Of a stretch of 64,000 nt of DNA, positions 1 through 11,785 are shown piece after piece. The notes beneath the pieces were generated by a model. It saw nothing but the letters and a program-made list of their open reading frames with translations. It was not told the DNA's origin and searched no databases. How positions within the stretch are numbered: position 1 is the stretch's first letter; each line of letters begins with the position of its first letter. The position numbers were made by a program, and so were the translations under genes. The stretch lies in assembly GCA_020284085.1 (NCBI GenBank), contig JACEVL010006418.1, positions 799,501 through 863,500 on the forward strand. Reading direction: 5' to 3'. The DNA comes from Aporrectodea caliginosa (lineage: Eukaryota; Annelida; Clitellata; Crassiclitellata; Lumbricidae).

Positions 1-622
1 TCACCCTGTATATACAACTTTGATTTTATCAAGTTGTTAATTTAAAAAAATTTATTTTCAAATTTATGTTAATCAAAAAGCAACTTTTCTGGATTTAGCT
101 ACAGCAAATCGTTTATACAGGCCTAATATCCTCGTAGTTCAATGATTTTCCAGATCATATTCGATTGTAAGAGTTGCAAGACCATTCAGTCTGTCTTGCT
201 TCGTAACAGATCGTTGCTTTACTGTATAACAGATCGTTGAACACTTCTAATTTGCTTCAGCTTATAATATTTTTCATAAGTTCATTGCGGGCCCAGGGGC
301 CCCAGCCCGTACCCCCAGCCCGTACCCCTAAAAGTAGCTTGGCCCTCGGGCATTTGCCCCCTCTGCCCCCTCTCAGTGGGCGTAGTTACATCACAAAGTA
401 AAACACCGTCACGTGACTCATGTCCCACAATAATTGTTCGAAAAAACCACCAATAGACGACACGTTGACTACTGCATGTGATCGAAATTTGTGCGATAAA
501 TATGGTCATTGGGCCTCTATTAGGTAACGACATGGATCACGATATTCTGATAACTTAGATTTCCCTAAAGCAGTTGAAGAGATGCAAGATGTGAGCGAAG
601 TGGACAGATGGGGAATACTGAC

Positions 623-676
623 GTGATCAAACATTTCGAAGAGTTTGGCACTCGGTTGATGTATGGTGCAGATGAT
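623..676 (-). pseudogene. Orphan ABCG-type ATPase exon fragment
   Basis: Eighteen minus-strand codons read IICTIHQPSAKLFEMFDH. This is the H-loop segment (HQPS) of the nucleotide-binding domain in ABCG1/ABCG4-type half transporters, which move sterols and other lipids across membranes. The segment ends exactly at a good splice donor (CAC|gtcagt). The match fades at the 5' side, where the DNA becomes repeat-like, and I see no Walker A or signature-motif exons between here and ELOVL6. Either this is one exon of a gene running off the left edge with its upstream exons lost or unrecognised, or it is a displaced exon remnant. Confidence 0.5.
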
Positions 677-1721
677 AGGCGCAGCACCAGAGGGGCGCAA
701 AATTAGCTTTAAGTGGTACACAGTACACGTATGACAAGAACGATTAAGTCAACAAGAAAATTAAAAGGGGGCGCAGTCATCAACTCTTGCCCCTAGGCGC
801 TGAAACCCTTCGTTACGCAACTGCAAGGACTTGAGCAGAACAAGTCACTGGTAGCAAGAGGCGCTGTCCAGACCACTGCATGCCAAAAACAGAGAGCATG
901 CATGCAGATGGTTAGTGCATTTTGCCGTGTATTTAGTTATAGCAACTGGCGTTCTATAAATCTGCGCATATGATAAATAAATCCTGAGGAACTAGTTTTC
1001 ATTGGGTCCAGATAACGATCATAGGCAGCCGTATGCTTAGGGAATCAACAATACTTGTAATCGTGATCTCGAGATTTCTATAGCCGTGCAGCGCCCAAAA
1101 AAACGAAGTCGCGGGAACCAGCTTATTCACAGGCGCTTAGTCAAAACGAAATCGATTAAGGTAGGTAAGAATCGGTTTCATGTCAAGATTCAAAGAGGTC
1201 AAACGACTAAGGCGGATGGTGTTTAGAATTGAAACGGCAATTTTTTAGCAAGAGTTTGAAAATGAAAAACAGGAAATTAAGAACATGGATTTTTCACAGA
1301 GGTTTTAAATTTAAAATTTAAAACAATATCCAAACAAATGTTGCTTGGATATTATTTTAAATTAGTGCTTCAGTGCGAATAAATTTGTTAATCAACAAAA
1401 AGTTGTAATCTAGTTAAAAAGTAGGTATCAATTTTCCAGGGGGCAAGTACCCTCTCTTGAGTCTTTCCCCTGTGTGTGGGCGCCTATGAATCAGAATACG
1501 ATTTGTGAAAAGCAGTTTTTTCAGTTTTGAGTGAAACACCTGTAGAGAGATAGGCCTAGCAGCTTCGCAAGAGGTGAGGTTTTGGTGAGTAGGCTAATAT
1601 TAGTTCTGGGAAGTCAGTGGCTTGAGAGCCATAATTAATCTGGTCGAGTAAAGTTTAATATATAGGCCTAAATATCACAGGGTAACATATAGGCCTATGA
1701 AGTCGATAATGCGCTCTGTCT
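677..1721. other. Non-coding stretch with no recognised feature
   Basis: No reading frame with family resemblance and no clear repeat boundary was seen. Short segments resemble decayed mobile-element sequence. Confidence 0.4.
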
Positions 1722-1766
1722 ATGCCTGTCTCTGTCTGTCTGTGTCTGTCTGTCTGTCCGTCTGTC

Positions 1767-1865
<99 letters not shown>
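1722..1865. repeat. CTGT tetranucleotide microsatellite
   Basis: Roughly 140 bp of tandem CTGT, with a few CTGTGT and CTCTG variants at the left. The open frames through it (repeated TDRQ or CLSV peptides) are products of the repeat. Confidence 0.95.
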
Positions 1866-1908
1866 GGTGAGTTCGTAGGATGGATGATATTTGGCACAAG
1901 TGTGTACT

Positions 1909-2440
1909 AGAGCTGTATCGAAATCGAATTCTCGTATTTGATACGCTTCGGAATCGAATAGTACTCCAAATAGTCTATTCGTTTTCGGCCAAATAGTTTC
2001 TTGTGTCAGAATACGAATAGTCAATTAATGTTAAACCCGTACTATTATGAATGCGCTAGGCTATATAAAAATTCTCGTTTCCATTGGCTACAGCGGCGAG
2101 TGAAACTCTTAACTTTCGTTTTTATATTTTTTAGGAAGGTGATCTTTACATTTGTAGTTTTGTTAAATTGCGTTTGCATAGCCTTGTCTAACAAGACTTG
2201 TGCCAACTATTGCAGTCGGTCAAGGATCAGAGAAGTCGATTATTGAAACCTTTCACGGGCTCTGGAGTGTCTGGACTGCAGAATGCTTTTGATAAGCACT
2301 CGTTCTATCATCACCACGGTACCGAAAACTCAGTGTTACCTGAGCTTGCGGACATTGTCCATGAATTTCAACCAGTTGGCAATTATTGCTGCTTTTACTA
2401 TTGTGAAAATTGCATTCAAGAAAGGCAACTTTGAGTTACT
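1909..2440 (+). mobile_element. Decayed hAT-like element, tentative
   Basis: The left end reads tagagctgtatcgaaatcga, which resembles hAT inverted termini. About 300 bp further on, a short plus-strand frame (2,198-2,434) contains GLQNAF and VLPELADIVHEFQPV, reminiscent of the C-terminal region of hAT transposases. No right terminus or 8-bp target duplication was found, and a GAT microsatellite interrupts the right side. This is a tentative call. Confidence 0.3.
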
Positions 2441-2457
2441 TTGTGCTTTAAGTTATT

Positions 2458-2464
2458 GTGGTGG

Positions 2465-2500
<36 letters not shown>

Positions 2501-2533
2501 CGATGTTGATGATGATGATGATGATGTTGTTGT

Positions 2534-2595
<62 letters not shown>

Positions 2596-2655
2596 GTGGT
2601 GATGGTGGTGTTGGTGGTGGTGGTTGACTGGTGGTGGTGGTGGTGGTGGACTGGT
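2458..2655. repeat. GAT/GGT trinucleotide microsatellite
   Basis: Tandem GAT with occasional GTT or GAC units, grading into GGT. The poly-Asp, poly-Met and poly-His frames through it are not genes. Confidence 0.95.
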
Positions 2656-3325
2656 GGTGAAGACCTCCAGCGTTATGCAGAGTAGTCCAGGTGCAGAACA
2701 ACGCACAGCCAAAATATAGTGAAGACATACCAAAAACTGATTCAATGAGGACTGTGGCAAATGTTGAACCTGTAGTAATTTTTTTTCAATAAGCCCAATT
2801 TCCACAGGTGCAAAATACGAGACATCGTTATGCATCACTTCCGGCGAAAGCGGTGTCTCTAGGTCTTATAAACTCGGTGGTTGCGTCGCGATGTATAATC
2901 CTTGCTTGGTAAACAAAGATTGCGCATCAAGGATTCTATAATAGGTCCTTGATTGCGCATCAAGGCCATCAAGGCTCTTGTCAAAGATTTTAACAGAGAG
3001 GCCCTGTCCATTGCCTTCTGTCAGTATCTAGAAGGCAATGCCTTGTCGCGTAGGCCTATGGCCGCCATTTCAGGATATAACATGTAGGCTATGCTATCTG
3101 ACAATGGACTTTTTTATAATTTACTGAGAACCATAGCAAAGTAAAAAAAAGCTTGCTAGAAGTGTGCATATAATTCCTTTACATGTGAATATAACATTTT
3201 ATCATATCAATACTTTATAGCATTATTGCTATTTAAGCGTTAAAATTCTCTGCTTTGTTCAATTACGTATTTCAGCATGAGATTCTCCAATAGCAATAGT
3301 CTGCGGTGGTTCGATCGACGTCAGA

Positions 3326-3748
3326 CAGTGTGACCACTCCTTGGGATTTTTCGGTGTCGACTTGGGATCTGGGGATTTTGCTATGCAATCTTGGGATTTT
3401 TAAGGTCTACAGACTAGTTTTTTACTGTACTTTTCAGCAGTGGCAGCGAATCAGATTAGGAAAAAACTCGATCAGTGGGTCTGGCTGAAAGACGTTTATT
3501 ATTATTGTTACTTGTAAACATTGTAATTTGTTAATTCAATGTTATGCTCCGGATTTTTCTTTGCCAGTTCTTGGCTAGGCATTTCTGTGAATAATTGTGA
3601 TTGCTAAAAGCCTAAAACGCATTTCATATTTTCAACAGAACTTTTTCCTTATCAGTAACTTGGGATTATTTTGGTACACTTTTGGCCAATCTTGGGAACT
3701 TTTCTGGCAAGAGCTTGGGATTTCGAAAAATGGAGATTGGTCGCACTG
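3326..3748. mobile_element. hAT-like MITE upstream of ELOVL6
   Basis: The termini are imperfect inverted repeats: CAGTGTGACCACTCC at the left and GGAGATTGGTCGCACTG at the right. The CAGTG start is typical of hAT ends. The flanks share TCAGA/TTCAGA, consistent with an eroded 8-bp target duplication. The interior repeats cttggga(t) six or more times and has no transposase. It ends about 100 bp upstream of the ELOVL6 start codon, so it may contribute to that gene's 5' region. Confidence 0.6.
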
Positions 3749-3847
3749 GTCTTCAGACGTCCGGCTTGACATGTGCTGAGGGTCTGTTGAAGTGAACGGT
3801 CAAAAACGTTAAATTTCTTCTTCTAATTAAAACCGGTGACAGCAACA

Positions 3848-4693
3848 ATGGCCGCAGCAGCTTTGCCCAACAATACAGCCGTCTATGCAGCTGAAATGCT
3901 CCCGTTCGAGAAGAGTTTCGATCCGGATGCCTTCCTGACGTGGATCGTTCGGCATTGGACGCTGTCCTTCGTCTACGCCGCTGTCTACGTCCTCATCATA
4001 TTCGCCGGTCGCTACTACATGGCCGAGCGTCGTAGGTTCGAATTGCGACTGCCCCTCATCCTTTGGAGCGGGTTCCTGGCCGTATTCAGCATAGGGGGAG
4101 CCGTTCGAACGGTCCCTGAGTTGGTCTACAACTTGAGGGTGTTTGGGTTTGACTATTCTGTCTGCAGTCCGTCCTATTTTTACGGACCGACGGCCTTCTG
4201 GGCGTACACTTTTGTCATTTCGAAGGCCTACGAACTGGGTGACACGTTATTCATTGTGTTGAGGAAGCAGCCGTTGATCTTTCTGCACTGGTACCACCAC
4301 ATCAGTGTCATGATCTATGTCTGGTACAGCTACACTGACCACACTGGTCCTGGACGATGGTTCATGGTCATGAACTATACGGTCCACTCCTTCATGTATA
4401 CGTACTACACGGTCCGGGCGCTTCATTTCAGGACCCCGCGCTGGGTGAGCGTCTTCATCACAAGCATCCAGATCCTTCAGATGATCATGGGCATAGTCGT
4501 CAATTTATCGACATATGTCGTCAAGTCGAAGGGAAGATACTGCCAACAATCCTATGAGAACATGCGCTACAGTCTGACGATGTATATGAGTTATTTCCTT
4601 CTGTTTGCCTACTTCTTCTACAAATCCTACGTCAAACCAAAGTCAACGCTGTCTCCAGAAAACAAGAAAACTGCGATTGGAAAAGCCGAATAG
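3848..4693 (+). CDS. ELOVL6: ELOVL6-like very-long-chain fatty acid elongase
   Basis: This is a complete 281-residue ELO-family 3-ketoacyl-CoA synthase. ELOVL6 condenses malonyl-CoA with C12-C16 saturated or monounsaturated acyl-CoA in the ER membrane. The catalytic histidine box HWYHH is at residues 147-151, preceded by KAYELGDT (126-133). The segment NYTVHSFMYTYY (176-187) is characteristic of the ELOVL3/6 subgroup. About seven hydrophobic segments span the length, which is normal for the family. I chose the ATG at 3,848, which has a good context (A at -3, G at +4); the frame stays open four codons further upstream, back to a GTG, but only this ATG is credible. The C-terminus lacks a clear dilysine ER signal. 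The frame has no introns, whereas vertebrate ELOVL6 has several coding exons. A 5'-UTR acceptor is possible at gacag|caaca (3,842). Confidence 0.93.
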   Translation: MAAAALPNNTAVYAAEMLPFEKSFDPDAFLTWIVRHWTLSFVYAAVYVLIIFAGRYYMAERRRFELRLPLILWSGFLAVFSIGGAVRTVPELVYNLRVFGFDYSVCSPSYFYGPTAFWAYTFVISKAYELGDTLFIVLRKQPLIFLHWYHHISVMIYVWYSYTDHTGPGRWFMVMNYTVHSFMYTYYTVRALHFRTPRWVSVFITSIQILQMIMGIVVNLSTYVVKSKGRYCQQSYENMRYSLTMYMSYFLLFAYFFYKSYVKPKSTLSPENKKTAIGKAE

Positions 4694-6240
4694 ATGGATT
4701 TACGTAAGCTGCCTAGCGTCTGATTTGATTTTCCAGCCTACATGTTATTTTAACAACATGTCACAGCATTTTCATCACCTATTGATTGCACATTTTTTCT
4801 GTTTTAATTGTTATTGAAATCTTCAAAAATGCATAAAGCAAAAGACATATTTGGAAAGAACTAGTCATATCTGAAGAAATTTCCAAGATTTTGGAAGGCT
4901 TTTTGCATGAATTCGTGGAGCTAGGAATTCAGTATTGACAGCAGCCATCATAGTTGGTCCCCAGAAGAAATGTGTTCATATCTCAACATTTATTTTATAC
5001 CTTTTAGAATCTGATGGGCACAAATGTATTATGAAACTTGATCAAAATGACCTCAAGAACTTGGCTTATTTAGCCGGTAGAGGCAGCAGCTGCATCAACT
5101 AGTTCAAAAGTTGATTTATGAGAATTTATTAGGTAGACTGAATTAGTGGCAGAGGTTAAGGAGTTATGTAGCACTAATATTTCTCTGTTAAAACATGTTA
5201 CAAATTACAACTTAAGTGAGGTCAACCATTGTTAATCTGATTGCAGTGTTGATTTGAATTTAAACTGTCCCTTGTTGCTTTTGTGGTGTCTTAGCCTGTC
5301 TGTAATTTTCTAAGGCGCCTAGACTGTCCCAAAGACCACGTTTAGCTGATCTGAAAGCCGTTAAAAGGCAGTTGTTAGTTATTAACTTTGTTTGATATGC
5401 ATGCTTGGTCTTGTGTATGTAAATTTTAGGCATTAGTGTACTAAATGGCTGTGACTGTGATGGAATGCCTTTTACCATGAGTTTGGTATTGTAACATCAA
5501 TGTCGTTGCATGTGATCATATGCAATTGGTAGCCATTTGCGGAGGTGTAAATAGTTTATGGCTTTACTTCAGATTATCTATTTTGGGTGGCAAACCAATG
5601 CCATGCGTGCCCAAGTGGCACGCATACAAATTTGTGTGCTTGTGGAATTCATAGCCTCCCACAAAATTCACACTTGGAAATGCACAATCACTCTATGAGT
5701 CCACATTTTGTTATTTGAAGGATTTTATTTTATCTTTTTTATAAGCATCTTTGAAATAATGTCATTTATTTCATGTTTTGTTATGCTTTGTCAAATAAAA
5801 TATATACTAGACAAATAATTATATGCTGTGCAAAATTCCGAGGGGCATGCGAGGGTATCTTTTAGAATGATTTACAGAACTTTTGGCTCGCACCCTTAAA
5901 AAGGTTTGCCACCTCTGACCTGTAGGATCGGTTAAAGACTTCATGTCATGTGCGGAATATACAGAACATTACAAGTACAGAGATGTATATTGCATTATTT
6001 GAAAGAGGCATTTCGTAGGCATTTGTTATAATTGATCAATTGTTAGTTCATCTTGTATAATTATCTGTGTTGACTATTTGCTTGAATAATGCAGTTAAAG
6101 GTATCATATCATTGGCTCGTGAATATTCTGGTGCACTGTGCTCATCTTTAGAGTAGCACTTTAGAAAATTGGAGTTTACAATATGATTACTAAAGAGTAT
6201 ACAGAAGAAAGCCCATGGGTTAAGAGATATATGACATCAG
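4694..6240. other. ELOVL6 3' flank, probable 3' UTR and intergenic DNA
   Basis: No coding signal. A candidate polyadenylation hexamer (aataaa, in caaataaaatatat) lies near 5,795. A long 3' UTR is plausible but cannot be bounded from sequence alone. Confidence 0.4.
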
Positions 6241-6244
6241 TTGC

Positions 6245-6450
6245 TCTCAGTAATATATTCTTCTTCTTCAGGTTCTCTGCCCTGAGGCAGGTTCAAATGT
6301 CCAATGACGCCACTCCTCACAGTGCTGAGCTTCTTGTTTAAGCTTGCTGTATGTATTCATCCATCATTCAGTCTGGGTCTTCCTCTTGGTTTTCTTCCCA
6401 CATTCTGCCCTCAATGACATATCTCAAACCGAGTCCCCTCTCAGGGCATG
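6245..6450 (-). mobile_element. LINE 3'-terminal fragment, tentative
   Basis: A minus-strand reading gives a broken NVGRKPRGRPR-like peptide, typical of the basic C-terminal region of some non-LTR retrotransposon ORF2 proteins (compare KRGRPRTNW in the element at 10.2-11.8 kb). It is short and degenerate. Confidence 0.35.
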
Positions 6451-6714
6451 ACCAATCAGTAACATATTGATCAAATTGTTAGTTCACATCTTAAATTAGC
6501 AACTGCTGTGACTATTGTTAGTTCTTATTGCAAACATTTGTATGTAATGGTTACTTGTAGCTTTTAAGTTTAAAGGCATGTTTGAAATGTTCTATAATAT
6601 GCATAATATAATGCATTACTGTTTATTTATACAATAATCAATCAGTAATTGTAATCGTGCATATGCAGAATGCTTTTTACTTTGTTTTAACTTAACATCG
6701 AAAATCAACTACAA

Positions 6715-6930
6715 GTCCCGCAGTCGTCTGTGAGGTTTGGCGACTGTTCCTTCTCTGTCGTTGGACCCACTGTGTGGAACAGCCTTCCTGACCATGTGAA
6801 GAATGTATACATTCAAATCACAGCTTAACACATATCTTTTTAAACTATCACAATATGACTGTCACTGACTTTTGTGAACTTACATACATTGCTCTTTTCT
6901 TTAGCTTCGGCTGTGCTATGACAATACAAA
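6715..6930 (+). mobile_element. LINE ORF2 C-terminal remnant, copy 1
   Basis: Frame-broken peptides match the usual LINE ORF2 end ([10 protein letters not shown], then GPTVWNSLPDHVKN, then a KTYLFK-like segment). It is clearly the same family as 22,180-22,435, sharing gaggtttggcgactgttcc and gaccatgtgaagaatgt. Confidence 0.65.
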
Positions 6931-7900
6931 TTGTATTATCGAAAATCAACTACAGCTGTCTGAATCCTAGTTTAGCCTCACTCTCAATACTATAATCCAA
7001 TCCAATTTGCCCCATTAGAACTATACCTATTTTAGTGCTGAACAGTGTATTATCTAGGCCTACAGCTATAATAGTACTATAGTCTATAATACTATAACTG
7101 CATAATCATGCGTAGATGTTACTTGTTGCGTCTTGACAGCAAGTTATGAAATAAACGAAAATACAATACAGTTATTGTTAATACGCATTTTTCTGAGCAT
7201 GTTGTTAGAATATTGCTTTTCATAAATATCTTCGCTTTGCATAGAGATTTTATTCCATGCAGCTGGACAACACCTGTGTAGTTAACCAGTTTCTGTCTTC
7301 TATGCTATAGTTCTATGCTTAAACAGAGTCTCCCTGGGATCTGAATACATTGTCTGAAACGTTTTTGTATGTTTGTATGTGTCTAGGCATTTTCAAGGGC
7401 CATTTGAAGGAATCTGATTGTTAGGAATCTTCTTTTTAATAAATGTTTCAGTTTGGTGAGGAAATAAGCCAAGGGAGGAAGCTGATGAGTTTCAGCAGAG
7501 CTCCGTAAAGAAACATTTGACATATATAGGATATCGATGTTGTCACATGTGTATGAAATTTACATTGCTACATGTGCTTACAGAATAATTTTAGCATGTG
7601 CATGATCTGCTTGTTAAACAGAAGTAACATTTATGTGATGTATGCAATTTGCAACAACAGCTACAAATGTAATTTACATTTCCATGTATATTTACATGTT
7701 GCATTTCTCATAACTGTTCAGGGTTTTGTTGTACTGCGTTTATAAATGTTGCCGATACAGTGATTGATGTCTTTGGCTCAGTAAACGGATAACAATTAAA
7801 TCCAGACTATGTCTTGATTAACTATCAATTATTAGTTAGTAACTTGCAGCATATAGTGCAGGTGTCTAATGCCAAGGCGTCAACGATGGGACACCTAAGC
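6931..7900. other. AT-rich non-coding stretch
   Basis: No gene, no clear repeat structure and no long open frame was seen. Confidence 0.4.
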
Positions 7901-7910
7901 TAGGGTTGCC

Positions 7911-8400
7911 AGATACAGTGTACATGTATAGCCTAAGGAGGACACAGAAAGCCGGAAAGGAGGACACATTGAATGTTTCACTCCGGAGTCAGTGGGTCTG
8001 CTAAGTAACTAGAAACGAAGTCATGTTGGAAAGCTGTATGAAATCTTTCATGTTGAAGAATAATGTTGCAAAGTATTTATTTAAGCAATCAGTTGCGCCT
8101 TCTTGATTACGCACAGTATTTCCATGAGGAGCCAACTCTCCCTAGCAAATCCTCGTTACGAATAACATAAGCATAGAAATTCTCACAAGAAACATTCTTC
8201 ATATCGTACGTTGTAAGAATGATTTAGTTCAACATGGGACTGTAAAGTGATTAAGAACTGCCATGAAATGATGGCCAATAGCTCAATAAAAAAACCATAC
8301 ACAAAGCCGGACATTTTCCAGGTTTTTAACTTTGCCTGCCAGACAGAGGACATGAGGCCAAAAAGGAGGACATGTCCTCATTTGCAGACGTCTGGCAACA
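7911..8400. mobile_element. Possible hAT-like MITE
   Basis: The left end tagggttgccagat and the right end gtctggcaaca form a short inverted pair of the GGTTGCCAGA type seen at hAT ends. Both subterminal regions carry aaggaggaca motifs. No target duplication is visible and no transposase is present. Confidence 0.4.
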
Positions 8401-9049
8401 GTTCAATTCCAAAGCCAAGCAGTAATCATGTCAACATCCAAATGATCAGTCATGAGACAGAGAGACAGCCTACTGTAAGAACTAAGCAGCACTGATGTAT
8501 TATTATACTACAAGTATTATAAGTTAGGATGACTGATTTGTATAATTGTATTGAAACAGTTATCCTGTTGTTTTTATCTTACTACATGCAGTATTCTAAC
8601 TATGGGCAAGCAAGGGTTGGGGACATGGCCAAATCTGAAAAAGGGGCCCTTTCAGAGCCTGGTAAAGTATGAACAGGCCCTAGAACAGATGTGTCCAGTT
8701 CAGCAATCATTAGTACTTGTAACTCTTCTTCAACAACAGGTGTGAACTCTTGTAACTTCAGTTTCTTAGCATCGGGATGCGAACTTGGGCCTCTTCTCAA
8801 CTGGAATGCCCCTTTCCCACAAAAACTATCCTGGTTCCCCTCTTCCCTTACTTCTCTCGCCGCTCCAATTATAAACTCCAAACACCATAACAGTTTGTCT
8901 GCCTGCTTCAGCCTTAGATCTCAACCCGGAACCGATTCTGACCTTTCTGCCTATTGAATTGTTTTGACTGAGCGCCTGCCGCATGCGAATATTAAAGCTG
9001 GTTCACACGACTGAGATTTTGGGCGCTGTATAAATCTCGGTACATATTA

Positions 9050-9410
9050 GGCCTACGACAGAGGAGATCTAATCGAAGCTTACAAGATTATCACTGGAAA
9101 GGAATCACTACAGAGGGAGAGGTTCTTTGAATTAGCTCCAAACAAAAATCTCTGGTACACAGATATAAATGATTAAGCAGCCTATAGGAACAGTAGGCCA
9201 GAAATTCTTCAGTGCGAGACTTGTGGAATGGTCTGGACGACAGTATAGGCCTATGAAATTATACTGTCTCAGTGGATACTATCACAGCTTTTAAGAGGAA
9301 GCTGGAAAATTGGGCTATTAAGCATGCTCCAGGTTAATTTGCAGTGGTTTTAACACAGACTAAACGTCTTCTGAACCACTTGAAACCCTTGTTATGCCCT
9401 TGCATATGTT
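9050..9410 (+). mobile_element. LINE ORF2 C-terminal remnant
   Basis: The peptides RGDLIEAYKIITGKE and RFFELAP are typical of the end of LINE ORF2. The 3' part (gtcttctgaaccact) is shared with the minus-strand copy at 32,870-33,140. Several frameshifts and stops are present. Confidence 0.7.
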
Positions 9411-9780
9411 TACGTAATTACAATTATCTGCACACTTACTGAAAACCTGCATTAGCGCGTAACAAGACCACAAGGAGGAAGCAGTCTCGTGGTTATTCGG
9501 ATGTTACCGCGTGAATTAGGTTATCTGAAGCCCATGCACTTGGCGCCTGTGCGTAGAGATAAGGCGTCAACAGTGTTACCACTCTAGATTTTCGAAAAAA
9601 ACATAGGTGATAGCTAAAAAAAACATAGAAAAACATAGACACGTTTTTAAAGGAATACGTGTAGAATTAGTTAAAATTAGTAATAAAACACAACAGTACT
9701 ACTGTAGGTAACACATTTACTACATAAATTAATCACCAGAAATCAAAAGCACATACCTGTCACAAATATTATTGCCGCAA

Positions 9781-10056
9781 TTAAGAGTAGGACGATAGTA
9801 GGATCTGCATTGGATCAATGCAGCAGTTGTTAAAAGATGCATCTTCATCGAAGTTTACTAGTTTAGCTTTATTTTTCTGCACGGTCGTTACCAGTTTCTC
9901 GCAGTAGCGTTTTTGACACCACCCTTCTTTCACATCTTCAACGACAGATTTTGGAGGTTTCCATATGAAATAGCAAGCACCTTGATATTTAATTCCTTCC
10001 TTTGCAATTAGTCTCTTCGCTACAGTGTAACCACCACAACAGTTTGTCTGCCTGCT
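9781..10056 (-). other. Unassigned 91-codon open stretch inside the hAT-like element
   Basis: An uninterrupted minus-strand frame without an initiating ATG reads through GYTVAKRLIAKEGIKYQGAC and FIWKPPKSVVEDVKEGWCQK to a TAA at 9,781. The composition looks protein-like. It could be an exon remnant carried by the transposon or part of its original coding region. I do not recognise the family. Its 5' end includes a 40-bp segment also found near 8,885-8,925 (agtttgtctgcctgcttca). Confidence 0.3.
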
Positions 10057-10199
10057 TCATCCTTAGATTTCAACGGAATGTAGTCGGTCTGCTTGTTTTC
10101 ACAAGATTCTTATGACAGAAAATTCTTTCCACACTAGCTGAAGAGTGGAGCAATGCCAGAATCTGACACATGAAGTTGGACAGAAGACCGTATTTTTGC

Positions 10200-11785
10200 T
10201 GGTTTTAGTGAAGTGCCGAGTGTTGAGTCTCTATTAAATCTATTTTATGAAAATGCCTTAAATAAGTTAAGTAATGTTTTAGGAATTGCTGAAAAGATTG
10301 CTAGCGGCAAAACGGCAGGTCCTGACAGAGTGCCGGCAGAGCTGTTTAAATACGGGGGAGAGAAGATTTTAGAAAAATGCATTACATCTGCACAGCGTTA
10401 TGGGAGGATTGGGAATGGTCAGACGATTGGACAGAGTCTATTTTTGTTCCTATACCAAAGAAAGGAGATGCTAGACAAATTTCGAACCACAGAACAGTGG
10501 CTCTGGTTGCGCATGCAAGCAAAATTATCTTAAGGATTATTCTGGAGAGAATAAGGAACCAGACGGAGTCGGAGGTGGCAGAGGAACAGGCCGGTTTTAG
10601 GAAGGCCAGAGGTACTAGGGATCAGGTCACGAACCTGCGAATTATTATGCAAAAAGCAAACGAACATCAACAACCCCTTTCATGTGCTTCGTAGATTTCA
10701 AAAAAGCTTTCGACTCAATAGCTCATGAAACGCTTTGGACGACAATGATCGAAATGGGGTTCCCAGGGCATATAATAAATTTGTTAACAAAGCTGCATAG
10801 GAAACAAAAAGCAAGAGTCAAGGTGGCAGGAACTCTATCGAAGGAATTCAAAGTTAGACGCGGAGTGAGACATGGATGCGTTTTGTCACCAAGTTTGTTT
10901 AACATCTTAGCGGAAAGAGTGATGACAGAAGCGTTAGAAGGGTATGATGGAGGAGTGCAGATAGGAGGAAGAAGGCTGACAAACCTACAATACGCCGATG
11001 ACATTGTACTACTAACAAGCTCGGAAGAAGAATTGCAAATGTTGATAGAGAGACTGGACAGGATAGGAAAGAAATATGGAATGCAGATTAATATAGGAAA
11101 GACGAAGGTTATGACAACAACGGAAACCAAATGTACAGTCAGGATTAATCAAGAGGTACTGGAGCAGGTGGACAGATTTACGCATTTGGGTTCAACGATC
11201 AACGAAGACAGTGATTGCGGTGCAGAGATCAGAGTACGATTGGCAAAGGGGTATGCACTATGCAGTGGCTACAGACCTTAAAAAGATATGGAAGAGCCAT
11301 GACATAACAACAACAAATATAAAGTTATGGAGAGCACTGGTTTGGCCGGTGGCTATATATGGTTGTGAAAGTTTGACACTGAGGAAGGAGGAGGAGAGAA
11401 GAATAGAGGCATTCGAGATGAAGTGTCTGAGATTGATCATGAATATATCTTGGACGGAAATGCGAAAAAATGAATGGGTGCTAGAGGAGGCAGGAGTGGA
11501 GAGGAGTCTCCTGAAGACGGTAAAAGAAAGAAAACTTAGTTACTTGGGACACATCATGAGAAGAGAGGGAATATGCTTGGAGAAAGACATCATGCAGGGC
11601 ACAATGCCGGGAAATCTGAAAAGAGGAAGACCGAGAACAAACTGGTTGAGCAACATAAGGGAATGGACTGGATTGACAATGGAGGAATTGATAAGACTGA
11701 CGGAAGACAGAAGACGCTGTAGGAATATTATTCATGATGCGGCCGACCCTCGAAACGAGGATGGCTGAGAACAGAACAGAAAAGG
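10200..11785 (+). pseudogene. 5'-truncated, frameshifted non-LTR reverse transcriptase
   Basis: This is the reverse-transcriptase domain and C-terminal part of a LINE ORF2. Visible motifs in order are KTAGPDRVPAELFKYGG, IFVPIPKKGDARQ, EEQAGFRKARGTRDQ, FVDFKKAFDSI (first catalytic Asp), RRGVRHGCVLSP, YADDIVLL (the YxDD catalytic box), then the C-terminal YLGHIMRR and KRGRPRTNWL. The reading frame changes at least three times (near 10,375, 10,680 and 11,250), so it is dead. The N-terminal endonuclease is absent. It is inserted inside the hAT-like element and reads opposite to the 91-codon stretch. I cannot assign the clade safely. Confidence 0.9.

Noticed and set aside
2416..2838. 140-codon poly-His frame and companions
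   Set aside because: Translation of a GAT/GGT microsatellite.
3836..3847. Four-residue upstream extension of ELOVL6 starting at GTG
   Set aside because: GTG is not a credible initiator here; the in-frame ATG at 3,848 has a strong context.
8600..8957. Overlapping open frames on both strands near 8.6-8.95 kb
   Set aside because: No family resemblance on either strand; part of the segment (near 8,885) is repeated at about 10,035, pointing to a dispersed repeat.
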